This document shows positions 1-5,195 of a stretch of 5,234 nucleotides of DNA, one piece after another. Within the stretch, counting starts at the first letter, position 1; each line of letters opens with the position of its first letter. Under the pieces are notes generated by a model. It did not search any database. It saw nothing but the letters and a program-made list of their open reading frames with translations, and was not told where the DNA came from. The position numbers and the translations under genes were made by a program. This stretch comes from Falsiroseomonas sp044348345 (GTDB lineage: Bacteria; Pseudomonadota; Alphaproteobacteria; Acetobacterales; Acetobacteraceae), in NCBI GenBank assembly GCA_044348345.1, contig JBIKSZ010000247.1, forward strand, positions 1 to 5,234, in the 5' to 3' direction.

Positions 1-18
1 TATGAACATTTCTGGAAT

Positions 19-29
19 AACATTATGTT
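19..29. repeat. 11-bp palindrome in the upstream region
   Basis: AACAT-T-ATGTT is a perfect inverted repeat around a central T. Its left part, AACATT, recurs directly at 5-10. It lies next to a second palindrome at 31-48. It is a possible regulator site, but chance is plausible in AT-rich DNA. Confidence 0.35.
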
Positions 30-30
30 G

Positions 31-48
31 ATTTATTGATCAAATAAT
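31..48. repeat. Imperfect 18-bp palindrome with TTGATCAA core
   Basis: The sequence ATTTATTGATCAAATAAT is an inverted repeat with 7 of 9 pairs matching, centred on the perfect 8-bp core TTGATCAA at 36-43. TTGAT at 28-32 also pairs with ATCAA at 39-43 across a 6-nt spacer. Such dyads often bind dimeric regulators. No particular family can be assigned. Confidence 0.4.
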
Positions 49-63
49 TGAGCATTTTTTGAT

Positions 64-87
64 GGCGAAATTGTGAAAATATTCGCC
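64..87. repeat. 6-bp inverted repeat GGCGAA/TTCGCC
   Basis: GGCGAA at 64-69 is the exact reverse complement of TTCGCC at 82-87, with a 12-nt AT-rich spacer. A second, offset pair GTGAA (73-77) / TTCAC (90-94) overlaps it. It lies between the AT-rich block and the first start codon, where an operator could overlap a promoter. Significance is unproven. Confidence 0.3.
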
Positions 88-133
88 CATTCACGCATTA
101 TAGTTTCTGATTTAGAACCGAACTGGTCGTTTC

Positions 134-1546
134 ATGCCGTCCAAAACGGGCGGAGTTCTCGCCTCAACCGCACATAGCTCGGACACTCTTCGCAAGATTA
201 TGGGTCATAATCACTCTTTCTGTGCTTGGCCGCGGGATCGGCGCGGCGCGACGGTCGCCCTTTTCGGCGTCACGGCCGGCATCGCGCTTGGCTTCGTCGG
301 GCTCGCGACGGAGGGGGGCAGTTGGTACCTCACCCGCCGCGATGCGCAGAATGCCGCCGACGTCGCGGCTCATGTCGGCGCGATGCGCCTGGCCTACACG
401 GCCGACGCGCTGGGCTACACGGTCGCGAGCCAGCGCGCGCACGCCGTTGCCGCGGCACGCGACACCGCCACAGGCAACGGTTTTACCCATGCGCAGGCCG
501 CGACGCGTGTCATCGTCAACATCCCACCCACGACTGGGTCGCAAGCCGGTAACGCCCGCGCAGTGGAGGTGATCGTCGAACGCGACCGCGCGCGGCTGAT
601 ATCGCGCATCTTCGTCGCCAACGGCCTGCAGCAGATCGGCGCGCGCGCCGTCGCAACGGTACAAAACGACGGCCCGGCCTGTCTGGTTGGCGGTGTCGGC
701 ACACCTCTCCCCAGCATCGGCGTGAGCGCCTCGGGGAGCACCAATGTGCAGATGCCGAACTGCGCCGCCGTGTCCAACGCAATCACCAGCGAGGCGATAC
801 GCGTAGGCAACGCCGCCACACTGGACGCGCTCACGCTGGTCTCCTCTGGCGGATGCACTGGCTGCGAGGGCAACGTCACGACCAATGCGCTGCCCGCTAC
901 AAACCCCTTTGCAGCCCTCGACAGGAAGACGCTGCCGGCCTTCACCAACGCGCGCTGCTTCAGTGGCTCTATCCCGAGGAACGGGACCGTCAACAGCAGC
1001 ATAACCATCAACCCGCCGCCTGCGGGACAGGCGATCTGCGCGCTCGACATCAGGGGCGCGAACACGGTCGTGACGTTAACGCCCGGCGTTTACCACTTCT
1101 ACGATGCAGCCTTCAACGTGACGAGCGGCACCGTGCGTTGCCCGGCCTGCCGGCCGGGCAACGGCATCACTATGGTTTTCACGGGCGACAACGCGCGCGG
1201 GCCGCAGATTAGTGCCAACGCAACCGTGACCTTAGTCGGCGGCAGCGCGTCTGACCCCGACTACGCTGGCATCTTGTTCTTCCGCGATCCACGTGCGCAC
1301 ACCGGCAACCAGGGGAACCCGCCGGCGCAAATCAACGGCGGCACCGCGACATCGTTGACGGGCGGCATGTACTTCCCAAACGCCAATGTCCGCTACAGCG
1401 GCTACAGCGGCAACAGCCTCTGTTCCGTACTGGTCGGCGGCACCGTCGCCATGACAGGCAACAGCGGGCTGAGCACGATGGGCTGCGAGGGCCTGGGGCT
1501 CGGCGGGATCGTGCCACAGACTCGCGTCGTGCGTCTGGTCGAGTAG
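134..1546 (+). CDS. tadG: TadG-like Flp pilus assembly protein
   Basis: Predicted inner-membrane-anchored accessory protein of the Tad pilus. Residues 36-70 carry the family's N-terminal signature: a basic DRRGA stretch, one hydrophobic segment (about 39-58), then a WYLTRRDAQNAADVAA region typical of Tad/TadE-G N-termini (PF13400-like). Unlike the two pseudopilins downstream, Leu rather than Glu stands at +5 after the glycine. The long C-terminal part (about 180-470) is Gly/Thr/Asn-rich and beta-like, with TPGVYHFYDAAFNV near 316 and DYAGILFFRDPR near 376, motifs that recur in alphaproteobacterial TadG-like proteins. No von Willebrand A metal site (DxSxS) is visible. Ten cysteines lie beyond the membrane segment, including CTGC (241-244) and CPAC (336-339), suggesting disulfides. 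Start is uncertain: neither ATG 134 nor ATG 200 (residue 23) has a good ribosome site. Codons before about residue 34 have unusually many A/T third bases, and ATG 200 would give the usual short N-terminus. The stop lies 4 nt before tadE. Confidence 0.8.
   Translation: MPSKTGGVLASTAHSSDTLRKIMGHNHSFCAWPRDRRGATVALFGVTAGIALGFVGLATEGGSWYLTRRDAQNAADVAAHVGAMRLAYTADALGYTVASQRAHAVAAARDTATGNGFTHAQAATRVIVNIPPTTGSQAGNARAVEVIVERDRARLISRIFVANGLQQIGARAVATVQNDGPACLVGGVGTPLPSIGVSASGSTNVQMPNCAAVSNAITSEAIRVGNAATLDALTLVSSGGCTGCEGNVTTNALPATNPFAALDRKTLPAFTNARCFSGSIPRNGTVNSSITINPPPAGQAICALDIRGANTVVTLTPGVYHFYDAAFNVTSGTVRCPACRPGNGITMVFTGDNARGPQISANATVTLVGGSASDPDYAGILFFRDPRAHTGNQGNPPAQINGGTATSLTGGMYFPNANVRYSGYSGNSLCSVLVGGTVAMTGNSGLSTMGCEGLGLGGIVPQTRVVRLVE
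1136..1163. repeat. Perfect 12-bp inverted repeat (strong hairpin) inside tadG
   Basis: CGTTGCCCGGCC (1136-1147) and GGCCGGGCAACG (1152-1163) are exact reverse complements separated by the 4-nt loop TGCC. Nine of the twelve pairs are G-C, so RNA or single-stranded DNA would fold strongly. It encodes the Cys-Pro-Ala-Cys region of TadG. No T-run follows, so it is not an ordinary intrinsic terminator. Confidence 0.8.
1394..1411 (+). repeat. Two tandem 9-bp units in tadG
   Basis: TACAGCGGC occurs twice head to tail (1394-1402 and 1403-1411) and is followed by the diverged AACAGCCTC. It encodes Tyr-Ser-Gly twice, near residues 421-426 of TadG. This is a small in-frame duplication that would only add or remove residues in multiples of three. 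Confidence 0.6.
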
Positions 1547-1550
1547 CCAC

Positions 1551-2027
1551 ATGCGCGCACCCCTCGTCTGCGCCTGTCGGCGCATGCCTCCCCGCCGGGC
1601 CGACAGCCGCGGGATCGCGGCGGTGGAGTTTGCGATCCTCGCGCCCGTCCTGCTGCTACTACTGGCCGGGGCGACGGATCTCGGCCGTGCGGTCGACTCC
1701 TCGATCCAGCTCGCGAACGCGGCGCGTGCGGGCGCACAGTTCGCGCTGCGTGCCCCCAACGACACGGCCGGCATCCGCGCCGCCGCGGAAGCTGGCGCCG
1801 GGCCCGGCGCGACCGTCACGGTCACCCGCCCACCATGCCAATGCCCGACCGCGGCAGGCGCCAACGGCGCTGTAGTCGCCTGCAACGCTAACTGCACGAC
1901 GGGCATGGCGAGCTACGTGAGGATCAGCATCACCCGGCCATTCGTACCTTTGTTCCCGACCAGCGCGCTTATACCCTTCGATGCCATCGGTACGACGAAT
2001 GCGAATGTCTTGGCGCGCCTGTCGTAA
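1551..2027 (+). CDS. tadE: TadE-family pseudopilin
   Basis: Predicted minor pseudopilin of the Tad system, 158 aa. Residues 18-46 hold the diagnostic motif: Arg-Gly followed by IAAVEF and a hydrophobic helix of about 20 residues ending in DLGRA. Gly21 and Glu26 fit the prepilin-like site, with Glu at +5 after the glycine. In the family this site is cut by TadV/CpaA, giving an inner-membrane pseudopilin with a periplasmic C-terminus. The C-terminal half has four cysteines (96, 98, 111, 115) that could form disulfides. The start is 4 nt after the tadG stop, supporting co-translation; no clear Shine-Dalgarno is seen, and ATG 1584 (residue 12) is an alternative that still keeps the motif. A 27-bp block (1607-1633) matches 24 of 27 bases of the same region in the next gene, showing the two are paralogues. 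The label TadE rather than TadF rests on gene order. Confidence 0.85.
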   Translation: MRAPLVCACRRMPPRRADSRGIAAVEFAILAPVLLLLLAGATDLGRAVDSSIQLANAARAGAQFALRAPNDTAGIRAAAEAGAGPGATVTVTRPPCQCPTAAGANGAVVACNANCTTGMASYVRISITRPFVPLFPTSALIPFDAIGTTNANVLARLS

Positions 2028-2436
2028 TCGGCTCGCCGCGCTCCGGCACGACTGCCGCGGCGTCGCCGCGGTGGAGTTTGCTGTCATTGGGCTGCTGGCG
2101 ATCAGCCTGCTACTGACCACAATCGAGGTGGCCCGCTACAACATAGTCGTTCAGTCGTTGCGCAACCTCGCCGCCGAGGCGGCGCGCGGCGCGCTGGTCA
2201 GCGTGAACCGCTCGCTTGGGACGGGCGATTGCGAGGCGGCCACAGTGAACCAGGCCTCGCTACTGCAGCAGGTACCAGTGCTGCGGGCTGGCCGCCTCGA
2301 ACTCCGGGTCGAGAGCACCTGCCCCGAACCCAACGGCACCGGCCTCGTGACCGTCCGCGCCACCTACGACTTTATCTTCGTCGTGGGTTGGCTGCCGTCG
2401 GCTCGGATCGTCGAGACCGCAAGCCTCGTCATCTGA
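2005..2436 (+). CDS. tadF: TadE/TadF-family pseudopilin
   Basis: Second pseudopilin of the pair, 143 aa from ATG 2005. The motif Arg-Gly-VAAVEFA is followed by a hydrophobic helix (about residues 20-42); Gly19 and Glu24 keep the +5 glutamate of TadV/CpaA-processed pseudopilins. The periplasmic part carries two cysteines (76 and 106), a likely disulfide, and ends in a short hydrophobic stretch (FIFVVGWL) before ARIVETASLVI. ATG 1981, 1999 and 2005 are all in frame with no good ribosome site. I chose 2005 because it gives the smallest overlap with tadE (23 nt) and leaves a normal basic leader. The overlap points to translational coupling. It is expected to act with TadE at the inner membrane in Flp pilus assembly. 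The assignment to TadF rather than a second TadE is by position only. Confidence 0.82.
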   Translation: MSWRACRNRLAALRHDCRGVAAVEFAVIGLLAISLLLTTIEVARYNIVVQSLRNLAAEAARGALVSVNRSLGTGDCEAATVNQASLLQQVPVLRAGRLELRVESTCPEPNGTGLVTVRATYDFIFVVGWLPSARIVETASLVI

Positions 2437-2548
2437 CATGCGCCGCATCGCAAGCAACAGCCTCTTCGCGCCTCCGGAACTTGCGGCACCGCAATGTCCC
2501 GGCGCGGGAACGCAGAGGCGCATCCGTTTCCCCAAAAGGAGGTTACAC
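2437..2548 (+). promoter_or_regulatory. Structured leader candidate ahead of the secretin gene
   Basis: This is the only gap over 100 nt inside the gene run. Three nested pairings fit together. An outer stem joins GCGCCTC (2468-2474) to GAGGCGC (2515-2521). It encloses hairpin TTGCG-GCAC-CGCAA (2481-2494) and hairpin TCCCG-GCG-CGGGA (2497-2509). The result is a 54-nt three-way junction ending 12 nt before the purine-rich ribosome site. The segment is also open in the secretin frame from ATG 2438, but that reading has no ribosome site, uses the rare-type run AGG AGG TTA, and would sit ahead of a signal peptide. It may be a translational control element. In GC-rich DNA short stems arise by chance, so this is a candidate only; it does not match a riboswitch class I know. 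Confidence 0.35.
2537..2542 (+). promoter_or_regulatory. Strong Shine-Dalgarno setting the secretin start
   Basis: AGGAGG, within AAAAGGAGG (2534-2542), lies 6 nt before GTG 2549, which is in frame with the secretin. It is the only full consensus ribosome site in the window, and it decides for GTG 2549 over ATG 2438, 2600 or 2630. Confidence 0.8.
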
Positions 2549-4072
2549 GTGCCAGCAAGACCCATCCCGCAGCTCGGCGGCACGCCTGACGCATGCGGCA
2601 TGGCTGCGCGTGGACCCGAGCGGGCGGCCATGCGCGGGGCAGGCGGGCTGCTTGCGGCCTTGCTCTGGCTCGCGCCCGTCCAGGCGCAGGCGCAGCCCGC
2701 GCCGGGTCAGCCAGTTCCGGGCCAGGCTACGGCGCAGGCGGCCCCGCAGGCGATCACGATCGACGCCGGCACTGGGCGCCTGATCCAATTGCCTCGCCCG
2801 GCCGCGGCCGTGCTCGCCGCCGAGCCGCGCATCGCGCGCGTGCAGCCCGTCTCGCCCACCAGCCTCTTCGTGATGGGGGCCGAGGCCGGGCGCACCACGA
2901 TCATCGCCACCAACGAGGATGGCGCCCCGGTCGCATTCTACGAGGTGACGGTGCAGCCCGGACGCGGCGCGCCCACGGGGCAGATCACCACTGGCGCGCC
3001 GCGCGGCGCGCTGCCGCCCGCAGGCTCGGTGCAGGCCGCAATCCGCAGCGTGCTGCGCGGCGTTGGTGACGTGCGGGTGACCAGCGCCGGCCAAGGCTAT
3101 GTGCTGACCGGCACCGTCCCGGCCGCGCAGGACGCCTACCGTGCCGAGGCAGTCGCCCGCAGTTTTGCGGGCGAGGACCGTCAGGTGCTGAACGAGATCA
3201 CTGTCCTCTCCTCGATCCAGGTAAATCTGCGCGTCCGCGTCGCCGAGGTCTCGCGCGAGGTGACGCGGGAGTTCGGCTTAAACTGGGCTGCGTTCGCGAA
3301 CAGCGGACAGTGGGCACTCGGCTTCCAATCCTTCCTGCCGATCGGGAGCGCCCTGGCCCAGCCGAGTACAGCCTCGATCCGCTACCGCTCCAGCGTCTTC
3401 GACATCAACGCACTAATCGACTCCCTGGCGCAGGACCGCGTCATCTCGGTCCTTGCCGAGCCGAACCTGACGGCCCAGTCGGGCGAGACCGCGAGCTTCC
3501 TCGCCGGTGGCGAGTTTCCAATTCCGGTCGCCACCACACAGACCGGCCAAATCTCAATCGAGTTTAAGCAGTTCGGCGTCAGTCTGGCCTTCGTCCCGAC
3601 GGTGCTCGGGCCCGACCGACTGAACCTGCGTGTCCGTCCGGAGGTGAGCGAGCTGTCGCAGAATGGCGCGATCGAGGTGCCACTCGGGCTCGGCGGGACG
3701 GTGCGCATTCCGGCCATCACCGTCCGCCGCGCGGAGACGACGGTGGAACTCGGCAGCGGGCAGAGCTTCGCGATTGCGGGGCTGCTGCAGCGCGCGACCG
3801 ACCAGACCGAGCAGGGCACGATAGGCCTGCAGGACCTGCCGGTGCTCGGTGCGCTGTTCCGCTCAGACCGGTTCCGCCGAGCAGAGACGGAGCTGGTGAT
3901 CATCGTCACCCCCTACATCGTCCGCCCGGTCTCAGAGCCCGCGCGCCTCGCGGCTCCGACCGACACCTTCCGTCCGGCGACAGACCTAGAGCGCATCATC
4001 GAACGCCGCCAGCTCGGCCGCGTACGGCCCGGCGCCAGCCGTACTCTTGATGCCGGCTTCATCGTGGAGTGA
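2549..4072 (+). CDS. cpaC: Flp pilus outer-membrane secretin CpaC/RcpA
   Basis: Forms the multimeric outer-membrane pore through which the Flp pilus exits. From GTG 2549 it is 507 aa, a normal family length. Layout: signal peptide (hydrophobic core about 33-44, likely cut after an Ala-Gln-Ala near 48) with a rather long N-region; an Ala/Gln/Pro-rich linker; a pilus-secretin N-terminal domain (about 67-136, with the DAGTGRLIQLPRPAAAVLAA start); a BON-like domain (about 160-215); and the secretin core (about 284-460). Core hallmarks are VLAEPNLTAQSGE at 301-313, FLAGGEFPIPV just after, FKQFGVSLAFVPTV near 339-352, LPVLGALFRS at 430-439 and ELVIIVTPYIVRP near 448-460. The tail (TDTFRPATDLERI and a final GFIVE) resembles CpaC ends and may be where the pilotin binds. 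The strong ribosome site suggests it is translated independently of the pseudopilins. Downstream it is almost contiguous with the CpaD-like gene. Family identity is very secure; CpaC and RcpA are names for the same family. Confidence 0.95.
   Translation: MPARPIPQLGGTPDACGMAARGPERAAMRGAGGLLAALLWLAPVQAQAQPAPGQPVPGQATAQAAPQAITIDAGTGRLIQLPRPAAAVLAAEPRIARVQPVSPTSLFVMGAEAGRTTIIATNEDGAPVAFYEVTVQPGRGAPTGQITTGAPRGALPPAGSVQAAIRSVLRGVGDVRVTSAGQGYVLTGTVPAAQDAYRAEAVARSFAGEDRQVLNEITVLSSIQVNLRVRVAEVSREVTREFGLNWAAFANSGQWALGFQSFLPIGSALAQPSTASIRYRSSVFDINALIDSLAQDRVISVLAEPNLTAQSGETASFLAGGEFPIPVATTQTGQISIEFKQFGVSLAFVPTVLGPDRLNLRVRPEVSELSQNGAIEVPLGLGGTVRIPAITVRRAETTVELGSGQSFAIAGLLQRATDQTEQGTIGLQDLPVLGALFRSDRFRRAETELVIIVTPYIVRPVSEPARLAAPTDTFRPATDLERIIERRQLGRVRPGASRTLDAGFIVE
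4066..4069 (+). promoter_or_regulatory. Ribosome binding site for the CpaD-like gene
   Basis: GGAG at the very end of the secretin gene lies 8 nt before ATG 4078. This favours ATG 4078 over the in-frame GTG at 4069, whose start would overlap the secretin stop. Confidence 0.55.
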
Positions 4073-4077
4073 CCCAC

Positions 4078-4365
4078 ATGACACGCAACACCCGGCGGTC
4101 GCTGGCCGCCCTTCTTGTCGCCGGCCCGCTCGTTGGGGCCTGCGACGTGGACCCCTATGCGCGCCAGGGCACCTGGCAGCCGATGGGCAGCAACCGGGCC
4201 AACCTGGAGGCCATGGTGGCCGAGCCCGCCCATCTGCGCCAAGGCGCCGCCGCCGCCGCGGACACGGCGCTCGTCGCGGCGCCGGCCATCCGGCGGCTTC
4301 AGGCGGGTGAGCGGCAGCCCCTGCTGCCACCCGGCAGCTCCCCCCCCCGGGGCGTGACGCAATGA
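4078..4365 (+). CDS. Short CpaD-like lipoprotein of the Tad locus
   Basis: A 95-aa predicted lipoprotein. An N-terminal basic stretch and hydrophobic run end in a lipobox (Val-Gly-Ala-Cys, Cys22). The middle (about 31-75: a Trp-x-Pro, then NRANLEAMVAEPAHLRQG and an Ala-rich helix ending in AIRRLQAGE) resembles the C-terminal conserved part of CpaD, where an asparagine-rich start is followed by NLAAMVADPxDL and a helix ending in a YRxGE-like turn. Typical CpaD proteins are about 200 residues or more, so the N-terminal CpaD domain is missing. Either this is a natural minimal form or only a look-alike. Position between secretin and TadD supports a role at the outer-membrane pore. Asp at +2 after the lipid cysteine would, by the E. 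coli rule, favour inner-membrane retention. The stop overlaps the tadD start (ATGA, 4362-4365). A 9-C tract lies near the 3' end. Confidence 0.6.
   Translation: MTRNTRRSLAALLVAGPLVGACDVDPYARQGTWQPMGSNRANLEAMVAEPAHLRQGAAAAADTALVAAPAIRRLQAGERQPLLPPGSSPPRGVTQ
4340..4348 (+). repeat. Nine-cytosine homopolymer near the lipoprotein/tadD junction
   Basis: Nine consecutive C bases, followed directly by GGGG, encode Ser-Pro-Pro-Arg near the end of the CpaD-like lipoprotein, 13 nt before the tadD start. It is the longest homopolymer seen in the window. Six G bases at 4372-4377 just inside tadD could pair with it and enclose the tadD start codon. Confidence 0.85.
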
Positions 4366-5195
4366 GCCGGCGGGGGGCGCGGCGCGGCGGCCCGGGCTCG
4401 GCGGGCAGGACGCTTCTGCTGCTGCTGCCGCTCGCGCTGGCGGCGTGCGAGGCTAGGCGTCGGGATGCCGCACAGGCCGGCCTGCCCGATGCACGGCTGC
4501 GCGTCGCCGAGGCGGCGGAGGCCGCAGGTCGGCCCGAGGCTGCGCTACCGCTCTATTCCGCGGTCGCGCAGGCGCGCCCGGACGACCGGACAGTCCAGGC
4601 TCGTTATGCCCGGGCGCTGGCGCGCAGCGGCAGCATCGAGCAGGCGGAGCTCGTCCTAGCCCAGGCCTTCGCCCGATTCCCGCGGGACCCGGTGCTGCTC
4701 GGCGCCCGCGGAGCGGTGCGCCTCGCCGCAGGCCAGCCGGAAGAGGCGCTGGCCGACTACGAGGCGGTGCTGATGGCCAACCGGTCGGACATCAGCGCGC
4801 TGAACGGGCGCGGCGTGGCGCTTGACCTGATCGGTCGACGGGCCGAGGCACAGGCAAGCTACGCCAACGCACGGCGCCTCGCGCCCGGCGACCAACGCGT
4901 CGCCAACAATCTCGCCATGTCCTTCCTGCTGGATGGCCGCGCGGCAGAAGCGGCGGCGATGCTGAGGGGCTTCGCGCGGCGTCCGGACGCGCCGCCCCGG
5001 CTCGTCACCACCTATGCGCTAGCGCTGGCCGCCACGGGCGAGATGGCGGCGGCGCGCCAGTTGCTGAGCGACGCCGTGCCCTCGGAGGCGCTGTCGGAGT
5101 TGCTGCACGACCTGCGCGCAGTCGAATCGCTGGGCACCACCGGGCCGCTCCACGCCGAGGCTGGCGTCTTCGCCACGCAGGCGGCGACGCGCTAA
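4362..5195 (+). CDS. tadD: TadD, TPR lipoprotein of the Tad pilus
   Basis: A 277-aa outer-membrane-type lipoprotein made almost wholly of tetratricopeptide repeats. A basic N-terminus and leucine run are followed by the lipobox LAAC (Cys29). TPR-like helical pairs then run at about 45-76, 77-110, 111-144, 145-178, 179-212 and 213-241. The best match the TPR pattern well, for example GAVRLAAGQPEEALADYEAVLMAN and GRGVALDLIGRRAEAQASYANARRLAP. In Tad systems TadD acts as pilotin/assembly factor for the secretin RcpA/CpaC, consistent with its place two genes downstream of it. The start ATG overlaps the preceding stop (ATGA) and lacks a clear Shine-Dalgarno, so translation is probably coupled; only a GGGG 9 nt upstream could serve. 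No other plausible start precedes the signal peptide. The N-terminal coding part is extremely GC-rich with a (CTG)4 run at 4416-4427. Confidence 0.88.
   Translation: MSRRGARRGGPGSAGRTLLLLLPLALAACEARRRDAAQAGLPDARLRVAEAAEAAGRPEAALPLYSAVAQARPDDRTVQARYARALARSGSIEQAELVLAQAFARFPRDPVLLGARGAVRLAAGQPEEALADYEAVLMANRSDISALNGRGVALDLIGRRAEAQASYANARRLAPGDQRVANNLAMSFLLDGRAAEAAAMLRGFARRPDAPPRLVTTYALALAATGEMAAARQLLSDAVPSEALSELLHDLRAVESLGTTGPLHAEAGVFATQAATR

Larger units (their letters stand above)
1..133 (+). promoter_or_regulatory. AT-rich non-coding promoter/operator region upstream of the Tad genes
   Basis: No credible gene lies here. By hand count only 36 of the first 120 bases are G or C, against a strongly GC-rich remainder, so the block stands out sharply. 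It contains palindromes at 19-29, 31-48 and 64-69/82-87, repeated TTGA elements (starting at 28, 36, 48 and 59) and a direct repeat AACATT at 5-10 and 19-24. A -10-like TATAGT sits at 99-104, but no TTGAC-type -35 is found at 16-18 bp from it; TTGTGA at 71-76 is 22 bp away. The position directly ahead of the first gene of a co-directional run makes it the natural promoter for the operon. The exact promoter is not resolved, and the left edge may belong to an upstream gene's flank. Confidence 0.55.

Noticed and set aside
28..43. FNR/Anr-type box (TTGAT...ATCAA) in the upstream region
   Set aside because: The half-sites are separated by 6 nt instead of the required 4, so it does not fit the consensus; it is kept only as an unassigned dyad.
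53..63. T-run at 55-60 as an intrinsic terminator of an upstream gene
   Set aside because: No GC-rich hairpin precedes it; it is part of the general AT-richness.
415..1065. 216-aa open frame on the minus strand inside tadG
   Set aside because: It is antisense to a recognisable gene, shows no family motif, and such frames are expected in GC-rich DNA.
1232..1906. 224-aa open frame on the minus strand across the tadG/tadE junction
   Set aside because: It lies opposite two real genes, has low-complexity Ala/Arg-rich composition, and has no recognisable domain.
2438..2548. Extended secretin reading from ATG 2438 (544 aa)
   Set aside because: It has no ribosome site, includes AGG AGG TTA codons that coincide with the Shine-Dalgarno, and would add 37 residues ahead of a signal peptide; GTG 2549 with AGGAGG is far better supported.
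2994..3011. 7-bp GC hairpin (GCGCGCC/GGCGCGC) in the secretin linker
   Set aside because: It is a simple alternating GC run encoding a Gly/Ala/Pro linker and is expected in this base composition.
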